From NCBI GenBank assembly GCA_937968015.1, contig CALBSO010000069.1, positions 1-64,000 on the forward strand: a DNA stretch of 64,000 nucleotides. The letters run 5' to 3'. Position 1 is the stretch's first letter. Each line of letters opens with the position of its first letter. Under the pieces are notes generated by a model, which saw only the letters and a program-made list of their open reading frames with translations, ran no database searches and was not told the DNA's origin. The stretch comes from an uncultured Thermomicrobia bacterium (GTDB lineage Bacteria > Chloroflexota > Chloroflexia > Thermomicrobiales > JALYUS01). Positions 24,001-31,474 of this stretch are shown here, piece after piece. Position numbers and translations under genes: made by a program.

Positions 24001-24882
24001 ATGACCATGGGACGCAATGAGTATGACCGGGCGAACATGGGAACGCACAATTACGTGGATCGCCTCGTTGCGGGCGCGGAGGTCTTTGGCGCGGACGATG
24101 AGAAAATCGGCACCGTCGCGGACGTCGGCCAGAACTATTTCCTCGTGCAGAAGGGCTGGCTGTTCATCAAGGACGTCTACCTGCCGACCAGTGTAATCAC
24201 GCAGGCAGACGCGAACACGGTCTACGTGAGCCTCACGAAGCAGGAAGCCGAACAGATGGGGCGCGATGTACTACCCGGCAACGGCGATGCCTGGTACGAC
24301 ACGCAGCGCACCGGTTACGCGACCGACTACACCACTGATCGGGAAGTCAGTCGCACGGTCACTGAGGGCGAGAACATGAGGATGCCGATCGTCGAAGAGC
24401 AACTGAAGGCAGGCGTCCGTGAGACCGACGCCGGTCGCGCTCGCATCATCAAGGATGTGCGACAGGAGCAGCAGACGATTGATGTGCCGGTCACGCACGA
24501 GGAAGTCTACGTGTCCGAGCGCACCGTCAACCGCCCCGCCACCGCAGCAGACCTGACCATGCGGGAGCGGGCCATCGAGATCCCGCTCAAGGAGCAGGAA
24601 GTCGTCACGCAGAAGCAGGCGATAGTCACGGGCGAGGTGAATGTCCGCAAGGAGACGATGACCGACACCGAGCGGGTGACTGACACCGTGCGCCGCGAGG
24701 ATGTGCGCATCGAAGATGCAGGCAGTGATCGCGTGCATGTTGAAAACGAGCGAGGGATGACGAATCGCACGGGTGACCGCACGACCGGCACGACAGATAC
24801 CGCCTATGACCGGACCGGCATGGCGGGCGACCGCTATGAGGCGACCCGGCGCGATGAGGAGAACAAGTTCAGGAACCGCTAA
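24001..24882 (+). CDS. PRC-barrel + DUF2382 stress protein
   Basis: 293 residues. Residues ~15-75 form a PRC-barrel-like domain (AGAEVFGADDEKIGTVADVG, LFIKDVYLPTSVI). DUF2382 follows (MRMPIVEEQLKAGVRETDAG, VTHEEVYVSERTV, IEIPLKEQEVVTQKQAIVTGEVNVRKE). The tail of ~50 residues is Thr/Asp/Arg-rich and disordered. The start at 24001 is set by GAAGGAGGAGC. This domain pair is the textbook architecture of the family, found in desiccation, oxidative or osmotic stress gene sets. Flanked by terminators on both sides, so it is its own transcription unit. Confidence 0.88.
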   Translation: MTMGRNEYDRANMGTHNYVDRLVAGAEVFGADDEKIGTVADVGQNYFLVQKGWLFIKDVYLPTSVITQADANTVYVSLTKQEAEQMGRDVLPGNGDAWYDTQRTGYATDYTTDREVSRTVTEGENMRMPIVEEQLKAGVRETDAGRARIIKDVRQEQQTIDVPVTHEEVYVSERTVNRPATAADLTMRERAIEIPLKEQEVVTQKQAIVTGEVNVRKETMTDTERVTDTVRREDVRIEDAGSDRVHVENERGMTNRTGDRTTGTTDTAYDRTGMAGDRYEATRRDEENKFRNR

Positions 24883-24905
24883 CACCGATTCCGGGAGTAG
24901 TGTTC

Positions 24906-24935
24906 CAGTGGGGCGCCCGAAGGCGCCCCACTGTT
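24906..24935 (+). terminator. 12-bp perfect terminator hairpin with CGAA loop
   Basis: CAGTGGGGCGCC, loop CGAA, GGCGCCCCACTG, then TTCC. It follows the PRC-barrel/DUF2382 gene by 23 bp. Confidence 0.85.
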
Positions 24936-25011
24936 CCATGCGTCTGGCACCGATATTGCCGAGATACGTACAGCGATCGTCGCGACCGTGATGACGACAA
25001 GGAGCAATCGC

Positions 25012-25374
25012 ATGAGCAATGGCAATCCACCCGTCGGCGCTGGCTACGGTTTCGCGCATGACAATCCGGCTGAACCGAGCGAGGAGCGGCGAGCGAACCG
25101 GCGGCAAGACCGGCAAGACCACATCGGCGAGCAAGACCGCGCCCTCCCCAACGTGCCGATGGACGCGGAAGAAAGAGTCGAGCAGATCGTCGTGCGCGAG
25201 CAGGGTGTTAACTCCTTCGCGCACGCCGAGGAAGTTGACCGCATGGAGCGTCCGCCGAGCGTCAATGACCGCAATCGGAGCGTAGACGAAGGCGGCAATC
25301 TCATCAGTGATACCGTCAAGAATGCCTGGACCGCCATTGAGGACCCCGATGAGTGTGAGAAGGATCGGGGTTAG
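25012..25374 (+). CDS. hydrophilic hypothetical protein of the stress cluster
   Basis: 120 residues, not recognised. Very hydrophilic and charged (SEERRANRRQDRQDHIGEQD, DAEERVEQIVVREQG), with no hydrophobic core, so probably disordered or an extended helix like many desiccation-stress proteins. AAGGAGC precedes the ATG at 25012. The genes before and after carry PRC-barrel-like domains, which suggests a shared stress role; nothing more can be inferred. Confidence 0.6.
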   Translation: MSNGNPPVGAGYGFAHDNPAEPSEERRANRRQDRQDHIGEQDRALPNVPMDAEERVEQIVVREQGVNSFAHAEEVDRMERPPSVNDRNRSVDEGGNLISDTVKNAWTAIEDPDECEKDRG

Positions 25375-25470
25375 GCTTCTCGGACACTGCCACTGGCATC
25401 CGTCTCCATCGCACGGTACTCTATGCGCGTAAGCAGAATCGTCGCGTAGGATGCGGAGGAGAGCAAGCGT

Positions 25471-25986
25471 ATGGCCAGTTCCGTTGAGATCGCGCAGGGC
25501 GCCGGCGTTGTGGACGCAAACGGGCGCGCCATTGGTCGCGTCATTGCCGTGGAGTACGAGCACATCGTCATTGAGCAGGGGTTCTTGTTCACGCGGACAC
25601 TCTATGTGCCGATGAGCGCGATTTCCCGCGTCGAGGGCGCATCCGCGAAGGGTCCGGGCCGCGTCCATCTCAATGTGACGAACAAGCGTGTCGCCGAGAT
25701 CGGGAAGAATGATACCTTCAGGGAGGAGCGCGCGTTCATCGGCGCGTCCGTCGAGACCGCGCGCTTCGCGAAAGTCCTACCCACCGCTACCGCCGGGTTG
25801 GACCCGAAACTCCATACGGCGGATGACTTTGCCGCCCCATCGTCCTACGGCAATCCCTATAATGGTGGTGATCTCTCCGCCGCCGACATCGCGCACGAGG
25901 GCGTCCCTACTCTCCATGGCAACGCGCCCGACGCACAAACCGTCTTCGAGCAGGCCCAGGTCGCCCGACGGCCCGCGAAGAAGTAG
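25471..25986 (+). CDS. PRC-barrel-like / DUF2171-like protein
   Basis: 171 residues. AGVVDANGRAIGRVIAVEYEHIVIEQGFLFTRTLYVPMSAI has the layout of a PRC-barrel or DUF2171 domain: G-x-x-I/V-G-x-V strands followed by a YVP-x-SAI edge like the YLPTSVI of the gene at 24001. Residues ~100-171 are low-complexity with a NPYNGGD segment. GGAGGAGAGC stands ahead of the ATG. Last gene of the cluster; a heptad repeat begins four bases after its stop. Confidence 0.68.
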   Translation: MASSVEIAQGAGVVDANGRAIGRVIAVEYEHIVIEQGFLFTRTLYVPMSAISRVEGASAKGPGRVHLNVTNKRVAEIGKNDTFREERAFIGASVETARFAKVLPTATAGLDPKLHTADDFAAPSSYGNPYNGGDLSAADIAHEGVPTLHGNAPDAQTVFEQAQVARRPAKK

Positions 25987-25989
25987 CGG

Positions 25990-26010
25990 GCAACGAGGAG
26001 AGAGTAACGA
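25990..26010. repeat. heptanucleotide repeat array H1
   Basis: Units GCAACGA, GGAGAGA, GTAACGA. Same type as arrays H2-H6. It fills most of the 33-bp gap between two genes. Confidence 0.55.
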
Positions 26011-26019
26011 GAGGGCGGC

Positions 26020-26865
26020 ATGACGTCCGATTCAGGCCGTGCGGCCACACCGCCGCATCCGACGCCATATCCTGACGTTAACGCGGCGCTGTACGATCTC
26101 CTATCGGATGTGCAAACCATCCTGGGGGATCACTTCCGCGGGATGTATTTGTCGGGGTCCCTCGCCCTCGGTGATTTCGCCGCATATCGGAGCGATATTG
26201 ACGTTGTCGTCGTGACCGACGCCGATCTTCCCGGCGATCTTCTTTCGCGGTTGCGTGCGATGCATGCCCGCTTCAATGCCAGTGACTCGCCGTGGGCGAC
26301 GGAGGTAGAAGCGGCCTATATCCCGCAAAGCACCCTGCGTCGTTACGATCCGGCCCATGCGTGTCACCCGCACATCCAGCGGGGTGCGGGCGAGGCCCTG
26401 GTGATGGATCAACTCGATAGTGGCTGGATTATCCAACGCGCCATCCTGCGAGAGCACGGAGTGGCAGTGGCCGGGCCTGACCCACGCACGTTGATTGATC
26501 CTCTCCATCCCCACGACCTGCGGCGGGCGGTGGTGATGCTCATGGATCAGTGGTGGGGGCCGATGCGTGCTGATCCAATTCCATTGCATCGGCACAGCAT
26601 CGGCTATCAAGCCTACGCCGTCCTGACGATGTGCCGGATACTCTACACGCTTGATTTCGGCGCCGTGGTCTCGAAGCCGGTCGCCGCACGCTGGGCGCGG
26701 GAAGTCCTGGACGAGCGCTGGGCCGCACTCATCGAACGGGCCCTGGCATGGCGGAAAGAGGATCAGGACACGCTATCAGAGGGTGATGTGAATGAAACGC
26801 TGGACCTGATCCAGTACACGCTTGAACGATGCCGAGCGGCTGAAGGGTTCGCCAAAGAGGACTGA
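26020..26865 (+). CDS. aminoglycoside-adenylyltransferase-like nucleotidyltransferase
   Basis: 281 residues. The N-terminal polymerase-beta-type domain has YLSGSLALGDFAAYRSDIDVVVV, the GS...DxD motif that binds Mg-NTP, and the second part (DLRRAVVMLMDQWWGP, YQAYAVLTMCRILYTLDFG) fits the helical C-terminal domain (DUF4111) of AadA/ANT(3'')-like enzymes. It could adenylylate an aminoglycoside or a native substrate; chromosomal homologues are widespread and often unrelated to resistance. Its stop lies in AGGACTGA, a unit like those of the heptad array H2. Confidence 0.82.
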   Translation: MTSDSGRAATPPHPTPYPDVNAALYDLLSDVQTILGDHFRGMYLSGSLALGDFAAYRSDIDVVVVTDADLPGDLLSRLRAMHARFNASDSPWATEVEAAYIPQSTLRRYDPAHACHPHIQRGAGEALVMDQLDSGWIIQRAILREHGVAVAGPDPRTLIDPLHPHDLRRAVVMLMDQWWGPMRADPIPLHRHSIGYQAYAVLTMCRILYTLDFGAVVSKPVAARWAREVLDERWAALIERALAWRKEDQDTLSEGDVNETLDLIQYTLERCRAAEGFAKED

Positions 26866-26882
26866 AAGGTCTCGCTGTTGCT

Positions 26883-26910
26883 CAGTCCTCAGCCCTGAAT
26901 CCTCAGTCCT
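26883..26910 (-). repeat. heptanucleotide repeat array H2
   Basis: On the minus strand AGGACTG, AGGATTC, AGGGCTG, AGGACTG. The first unit supplies the TGA stop codon of the minus-strand GNAT gene ending at 26903. Confidence 0.75.
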
Positions 26911-27469
26911 TCGTAATGCGGCGTGCGAGGGTGAGGTCGTGCTTGCCGGGGCCGTAGGCGTCCGGAAGGAGACCGACGAGGCGATAGCCGATTTCCAGGA
27001 AGAAGCCTGCGGGATGGTCGGTATGGCACGCGAAGGCCGCCAGGAGGCGCGGTGCGTCTTCGGTGACATCCACGCCGTAGAGGTTCGTGCGACCCCGCGT
27101 GTCGCCGACGGTCGCCAGCATGGTGATGCACCCATTGGCGCGCATCCGCTCCTCAGCCGCCATGACGAGCGTGCGTCCGACTCCCTGATGCCGCCGTGTC
27201 GGATGCACGGCGACGAGTTTGATCTCCGCCGAGACCTGCCCCTTGAAATGCTCCATGCGCAGCCAGCCAATCGGCGCGCCGTCGCTATCCCGCGCGACGA
27301 GGCTTCGATCTTCGGGCGCGAACTGCACAACATCCGCGAGCGCCTGCGTCACGTCGCCCGCATAGATCGTCGGGAAGGCAACGACGAGCAGGTCCGCCAC
27401 GCCGCGCAGGAGAGCGGCATCCTCCTGGCCGAGCGGATCAACCGTGTACAGAGCGGTGTGCGCCGTCAT
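26903..27469 (-). CDS. GNAT-family acetyltransferase
   Basis: 188 residues. Motif A is visible as IKLVAVHPTRRHQGVGRTLVMAAEE (acetyl-CoA pyrophosphate loop RRHQGVG), with the substrate side GWLRMEHFKGQVSAE before it and a C-terminal PAGFFLEIGYRLVG. The start at 27469 overlaps the stop of the SAM hydrolase gene by 4 bp. The last residues (TKD) and the stop codon are supplied by heptad array H2. Substrate unknown. Confidence 0.82.
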   Translation of the reverse strand: MTAHTALYTVDPLGQEDAALLRGVADLLVVAFPTIYAGDVTQALADVVQFAPEDRSLVARDSDGAPIGWLRMEHFKGQVSAEIKLVAVHPTRRHQGVGRTLVMAAEERMRANGCITMLATVGDTRGRTNLYGVDVTEDAPRLLAAFACHTDHPAGFFLEIGYRLVGLLPDAYGPGKHDLTLARRITKD

Positions 27470-28278
27470 GAGGCAATACCGGAGACGAAGACCGGTGTGC
27501 CGGAATCGAGGCCAAAGTTGTTGGCGGCGTTGCCCCGCCGCATGGCAATTTCCAGATATCCATGGCTGCCGACCAACGCAAGCGGTTCTCCCTCGCCGAC
27601 CATGCCGTAGGTCGGCGCGAACGGAAGCGCGGTGAGCGCCCCGCACGCGACCACCACACCGGGAGTGCTCGGCGGCGGCAGGGTGCGCGCGGGGATATTC
27701 GTGACGCAGTTGCCGAAACTGTCCACATAGATGATCTCGCCACGGATCGTTCCCGCCGTTTCTTCGTACGATGGCAAGGCGAGCCGAACGGGGTTATCGA
27801 GCGGATCGCCGAGATGGGGAAGATGGGTCCCGTTGACGAGATGTGCGGCGGCGGGCGCGAAGATATCTCGCCCGTGAAATGTCGTGGAGATGTCGCGCGC
27901 GCGCCAATAGTCCGGGTTCGTGAGCACGACGCCGCGCCAACTCAGGCCGTCGCGCTCGGCAGCAGCAAGGATATGACTGAAAAGGCCATTGTCCGGCCCG
28001 ACGAAGTACTGGCCGTCCACTTCCAGCGCGATCGGGCGGCGGTCCGTGCCGACGCCGGGGTCCACGACGACGACATGCGCGGTGCCATCCGGGTACATCC
28101 GCCAGAGGTCGGCGATCACGAACGCCGCCTGGATGATCGAGTGGCGGCTGATCGCGTGCGTCACATCCACAATTGTGACCCGTAGTGCCGTGCGCAGGAT
28201 CATGCCCTTCATCTGCGCGACGTAACTATCGCGCAGGCCAAAGTCCGTAGTCAGCGTGACGATGCCACCAGCGTGCAT
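27466..28278 (-). CDS. S-adenosyl-L-methionine hydrolase (DUF62 / SAM hydroxide adenosyltransferase)
   Basis: 270 residues. IVTLTTDFGLRDSYVAQMKG is the conserved N-terminus. The Asp-Arg-His set of the hydrolases is in VVVDPGVGTDRRPIAL and TFHGRDIFAPAAAHL, with VGPDNGLFSH between and DSFGNCVTNI in the C-terminal domain. The fluorinase/chlorinase-specific loop insertion is not seen, so cleavage of SAM to adenosine and methionine by water is expected. The start at 28278 gives the family N-terminus; GAGAAGGG stands upstream. Coupled to the GNAT gene. Confidence 0.9.
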   Translation of the reverse strand: MHAGGIVTLTTDFGLRDSYVAQMKGMILRTALRVTIVDVTHAISRHSIIQAAFVIADLWRMYPDGTAHVVVVDPGVGTDRRPIALEVDGQYFVGPDNGLFSHILAAAERDGLSWRGVVLTNPDYWRARDISTTFHGRDIFAPAAAHLVNGTHLPHLGDPLDNPVRLALPSYEETAGTIRGEIIYVDSFGNCVTNIPARTLPPPSTPGVVVACGALTALPFAPTYGMVGEGEPLALVGSHGYLEIAMRRGNAANNFGLDSGTPVFVSGIAS

Positions 28279-28402
28279 GCACAAAACCCTTCTCTCACGT
28301 CTGGCGGAGGAGCGCGGCGTGGTGACGGAGTATCGCACGGAGCGAATGGCAGGCGCAATGGAGGAGGAACAAGGGGGTCTGTTCAGAATTACGCAGATAC
28401 CG

Positions 28403-29368
28403 TCAGGAGGCTCCTCGCTCGAATGTCAACGGCGGCCCGGTGAAAATCTCCTTCGGCAACATCGCGTGGACGCCGCGCGGGCCGTCCACGACTTGCGTGA
28501 TGCGGAAGTCAATCGCGATGCTGGCGAGGCTGTACGCTTCGTCCCACGTCAGGCCGCGCGCACCCACGAGGTAGTGCATCACGTCCCGCGCGGCGACGAG
28601 CAGCGCGGCGTCGAGGTCGTCCCCGAAGCCGAGGAAGATGAGATGGGTCGGCGTCTCAGCGCAGGGGCGTTCGATCCGCATCTCCTTGCGGACGACGAAC
28701 TGCAACTCCACCTTCTCCATCCCCGCCTCGATGCCGGTGACATTCACTTCGCCGTCCCCCTGTGCGGCGTGGCCGTCGCCGGTCGAGAAGAGCGCGCCGG
28801 GTACGAAGACGGGCAGATAGAGCGTCGTGCCCGCGACGAGTTCCTTGCAATCCATATTGCCGCCGAACGCGCCGGGGAAGGCGGTCGGCGCCGGGCCATC
28901 CTCGTCGGGCGCAACAGCGTAGATGCCCATAAAGGGATGGAGCGGCACGGTGATGCCCGGTTGGATGTCGCTTGCGCGCCGCGACCAATCAATCGTCAGG
29001 TGGCGGAAGTACGGCTCCTTCACATCATCCGGCTCGCCGCCGAACAGCCCCTTGACGCGCGAGTGCGGGTTGCCGGGCCGGTGCGCGTTGAAACCCCAGC
29101 CGAGCGGCACGATCTCCTTGATCCGCACTTCCAGCGTGTCGCCCGGTTCCGCGCCCGCGATAAAGACGGGGCCGGAGAGCGCATGCCCCGCGCCTTCGGG
29201 CCGTTGCCCGGTCGGCTCCCGGTGGCCGGGCGGGATGTCGTTCCATCCGGCGTTGCGCGTCCGATAAATCACCGTATCGCCGGAAGCAACGCGCAAGCGG
29301 GGTGAGAGATTGCGGCTGAAGAAGCCATGCAGGTTTTCCAGCGCGTCATCAAGCGTATAGACGGTCAT
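28403..29368 (-). CDS. acetamidase/formamidase family protein
   Basis: 321 residues of PF03069. LRVASGDTVIYRTRNAG, PVFIAGAEPGDTLEVRIKEI, FGGNMDCKELVAGTTLYLPVFVPGALFSTGDGHAAQGDGEVN and ATPTHL-like TPTHLIFLGFGDDLDAA match the family, whose members hydrolyse formamide or acetamide to ammonia and the acid in a Zn-dependent reaction. GGAGGAGG lies seven bases before the ATG at 29368, excluding the longer reading. Single gene, followed by the SAM hydrolase operon on the same strand. Confidence 0.92.
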   Translation of the reverse strand: MTVYTLDDALENLHGFFSRNLSPRLRVASGDTVIYRTRNAGWNDIPPGHREPTGQRPEGAGHALSGPVFIAGAEPGDTLEVRIKEIVPLGWGFNAHRPGNPHSRVKGLFGGEPDDVKEPYFRHLTIDWSRRASDIQPGITVPLHPFMGIYAVAPDEDGPAPTAFPGAFGGNMDCKELVAGTTLYLPVFVPGALFSTGDGHAAQGDGEVNVTGIEAGMEKVELQFVVRKEMRIERPCAETPTHLIFLGFGDDLDAALLVAARDVMHYLVGARGLTWDEAYSLASIAIDFRITQVVDGPRGVHAMLPKEIFTGPPLTFERGAS

Positions 29369-29432
29369 CGAATGGCCTCCTCCTGAAGACAAACGGGCAC
29401 GCGCGAACGCCAGTGTACACCGGAACGTGTCG

Positions 29433-29438
29433 TACAAT
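29433..29438 (+). promoter_or_regulatory. -10 element TACAAT ahead of the nucleotidyltransferase fragment
   Basis: It ends nine bases before the ATG at 29448. If transcription starts seven bases below it, the message has almost no leader; the alternative ATG at 29481 has a weak GGGAG. Confidence 0.4.
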
Positions 29439-29447
29439 AGTCGCCGC

Positions 29448-29687
29448 ATGCAAAGCGAGCATTGGTCGGGAGATACAAGGATGAAGCGGAACGCACGCAT
29501 CGAGAAAGCGCTCAATGAGATCGTCCGCAGACTCGTCGCGGACTATCAGCCGGAGAAAATCATCCTGTTCGGTTCGTACGCCTATGGCGAACCGCACAAA
29601 GATAGCGACTTGGATCTTTGGATTGTCAAAGAGACACATGCCGTGAAATTGCGCCCCGATTGCCCGATGCGGTACGCTGCACGCTGA
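29448..29687 (+). CDS. MNT-type nucleotidyltransferase domain protein, shortened
   Basis: 79 residues. IILFGSYAYGEPHKDSDLDLWIV is the GSx10DxD nucleotide-binding motif of the minimal nucleotidyltransferases (PF01909), which usually pair with a HEPN protein in toxin-antitoxin modules. After the second Asp the sequence becomes unlike the family (LRPDCPMRYAAR) and ends early; the third catalytic carboxylate and the last helix are missing and there is no HEPN gene. It is either decayed or frameshifted. Its TGA overlaps the ATG of the next gene by one base (TGATG). Confidence 0.6.
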   Translation: MQSEHWSGDTRMKRNARIEKALNEIVRRLVADYQPEKIILFGSYAYGEPHKDSDLDLWIVKETHAVKLRPDCPMRYAAR

Positions 29688-31474
29688 TGAAGCCACCGTT
29701 CGACATTGATAGGAACCGCAAACCCGTGAAGCAAACGCATCCCAAGACACATCGTCCCGCGCATATCGCGCGGCCCGTGCGGGTCGTCGCGGCGCTGCTG
29801 ACGCTCTTCGTCCTGCTCGGATTGTGGGGCGGGGCGCGGACACTGACGACCTACGAGAGCCGGGGTGTTGTCACGACGATGCCCCCGGCCGATGCGCCGA
29901 TCGTGCCGGGGAAGACGGTCGGCGTGCAGGTCTTCCTCGATAAAGAAGTGGATCCCGCGAATATTCGGCGTACGGCGGAGATGCTCAAAGAAGGCGGCGT
30001 GACGAACGTCCGCCAATCTTTCTCGTGGTGCGAACTGGAGCCGACCGGACGCGGCGTCTACTGGGACTACGCCAACAATAAACCGTCATGGCAGAAGTAC
30101 GACCAGATCGTGAACCTTCTGACTGCCAATGGTATCTCCATCACCGCACGGCTGGATAATGCACCAACATGGTCGCGTCCCGGCCAAACTAATGATCCTG
30201 GTAGTAAATGCCAGAAGGGCCCACCGACCGACCTGAGCGCCTACACAGACTTCGTGCGCATGTTCACGACGCACTACCGGGGCAGAATCGCCGCCGTGCA
30301 AATCTGGAACGAGCCGAATCTCAGTGAGGAATGGGGCAACGAACTCAATGTCGTCCAATACACCGATATGCTGAAGCGGGCCGACCAGGCAGCGAAGCAG
30401 GGCGACCCGGATGTGCTCGTCGTCACCGCCGCGATGGCGCCGACGAAAGCAACGCCCCCCGTCGGTATCTCCGACCTCGCCTTCTACGAGCAGATGTATC
30501 AGGCGGGCGCGAAGGGATCGTTCGATGTGCTCGCCGTCAATGTCTACGGTCTCGGCGAGCCGCCGGATGACCGCCGACTCTCCATGGACCGCTTCAACGT
30601 CTCCCGCCCGATCCTCGTCCACGACATCATGACGCGCTATGGGGACACGGCAACACCCGTTTGGGCGACCGAGTTCGGCTACAACTCCCTACCGAAGGGA
30701 TGGAACGGCGAGCCGAGCATCTGGGGAAAGAACGTGGACGAGCAGACGCAGGCGCGCTATCTCGTCGGCGGGCTGACGCGGATGACGGAAGAGTGGCCGT
30801 GGATGGGTGAGGTCTTCATCTGGGGCTTCCGCTGGGCGGAGCGGCCGGGACTGTTCGGCAAAGACCAGAATAACCCGGTCGGGCTGCCGAAGCCGGAGCC
30901 GTATTTCGCGCTCGTCAACTACGATTTCACGCCGCGCCCATCCTGGAACGCGGTGCGCCAGTTCGCCCGCGGCCAGACGCTCCGCACCGGCCGCACCGCC
31001 GCGACGGACCCCCTGATCCAGCCATCTCCGGGCTGGGAACGGAGCGGGAGCGGCGCGAATGCGATACTCGCCGCCAGTGCGCCGGACGCGCCGCTTACGG
31101 TGCCGTTCACCGGCACAGATCTCGCGGTGACTGGCACGGGCGGCGCACTGGCCGTCGTCGTAGATGGCAAGGATCGCGGCATGATGACGCTCGCGCCATC
31201 GCCCAATGGAGTAACGCGACTGGTCACGAATTTACCGGACGGCCCGCATACGGTCATGCTGCGTGCCGCCGGTGGCACGGCGCGCCTCGATAGTTTCCTC
31301 GTTCAGCGGCGCGCGCCGTTCGGCTGGGTGCTACCGCTCCTGACGCTCGGTATCATCCTGATCGGCGCGGGTGCGATCGGCGCGCTGATCGCCGAAACGT
31401 TTGGCGCGTGCGACGATGCTCTGCGCCGCAATCGTCGGCGGCGCGCAACGATGCGCGGAGTGACGACGCGATGA
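29687..31474 (+). CDS. membrane-anchored glycoside hydrolase (clan A, GH39-like)
   Basis: 595 residues. An N-terminal TM helix (~32-48), an extracytoplasmic TIM-barrel and a C-terminal TM helix near the end (WVLPLLTLGIILIGAGAIG). The acid/base Glu is E209 in VQIWNEPN and the nucleophile Glu is E329 in VWATEFGYN, the clan A pattern. A beta-sandwich-like part (PFTGTDLAVTGTGGALAVVVDG) follows. In this polysaccharide cluster it probably trims the exported polymer or attacks a competitor glycan. It overlaps the O-antigen ligase gene by 4 bp. Substrate unknown. Confidence 0.82.
   Translation: MKPPFDIDRNRKPVKQTHPKTHRPAHIARPVRVVAALLTLFVLLGLWGGARTLTTYESRGVVTTMPPADAPIVPGKTVGVQVFLDKEVDPANIRRTAEMLKEGGVTNVRQSFSWCELEPTGRGVYWDYANNKPSWQKYDQIVNLLTANGISITARLDNAPTWSRPGQTNDPGSKCQKGPPTDLSAYTDFVRMFTTHYRGRIAAVQIWNEPNLSEEWGNELNVVQYTDMLKRADQAAKQGDPDVLVVTAAMAPTKATPPVGISDLAFYEQMYQAGAKGSFDVLAVNVYGLGEPPDDRRLSMDRFNVSRPILVHDIMTRYGDTATPVWATEFGYNSLPKGWNGEPSIWGKNVDEQTQARYLVGGLTRMTEEWPWMGEVFIWGFRWAERPGLFGKDQNNPVGLPKPEPYFALVNYDFTPRPSWNAVRQFARGQTLRTGRTAATDPLIQPSPGWERSGSGANAILAASAPDAPLTVPFTGTDLAVTGTGGALAVVVDGKDRGMMTLAPSPNGVTRLVTNLPDGPHTVMLRAAGGTARLDSFLVQRRAPFGWVLPLLTLGIILIGAGAIGALIAETFGACDDALRRNRRRRATMRGVTTR

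Noticed and set aside
24271..25668. Long minus-strand open frame (465 codons) opposite the PRC-barrel/DUF2382 genes
   Set aside because: His/Arg/Leu-rich shadow of the GC-rich coding strand, no ribosome site, no domain; the plus-strand genes have families and terminators.
27466..28278. Fluorinase or chlorinase instead of SAM hydrolase
   Set aside because: The Asp-Arg-His hydrolase set is present and the halogenase loop insertion is not seen.
29448..29687. Functional HEPN/MNT toxin-antitoxin pair
   Set aside because: No HEPN gene next to it and the MNT domain is cut short.
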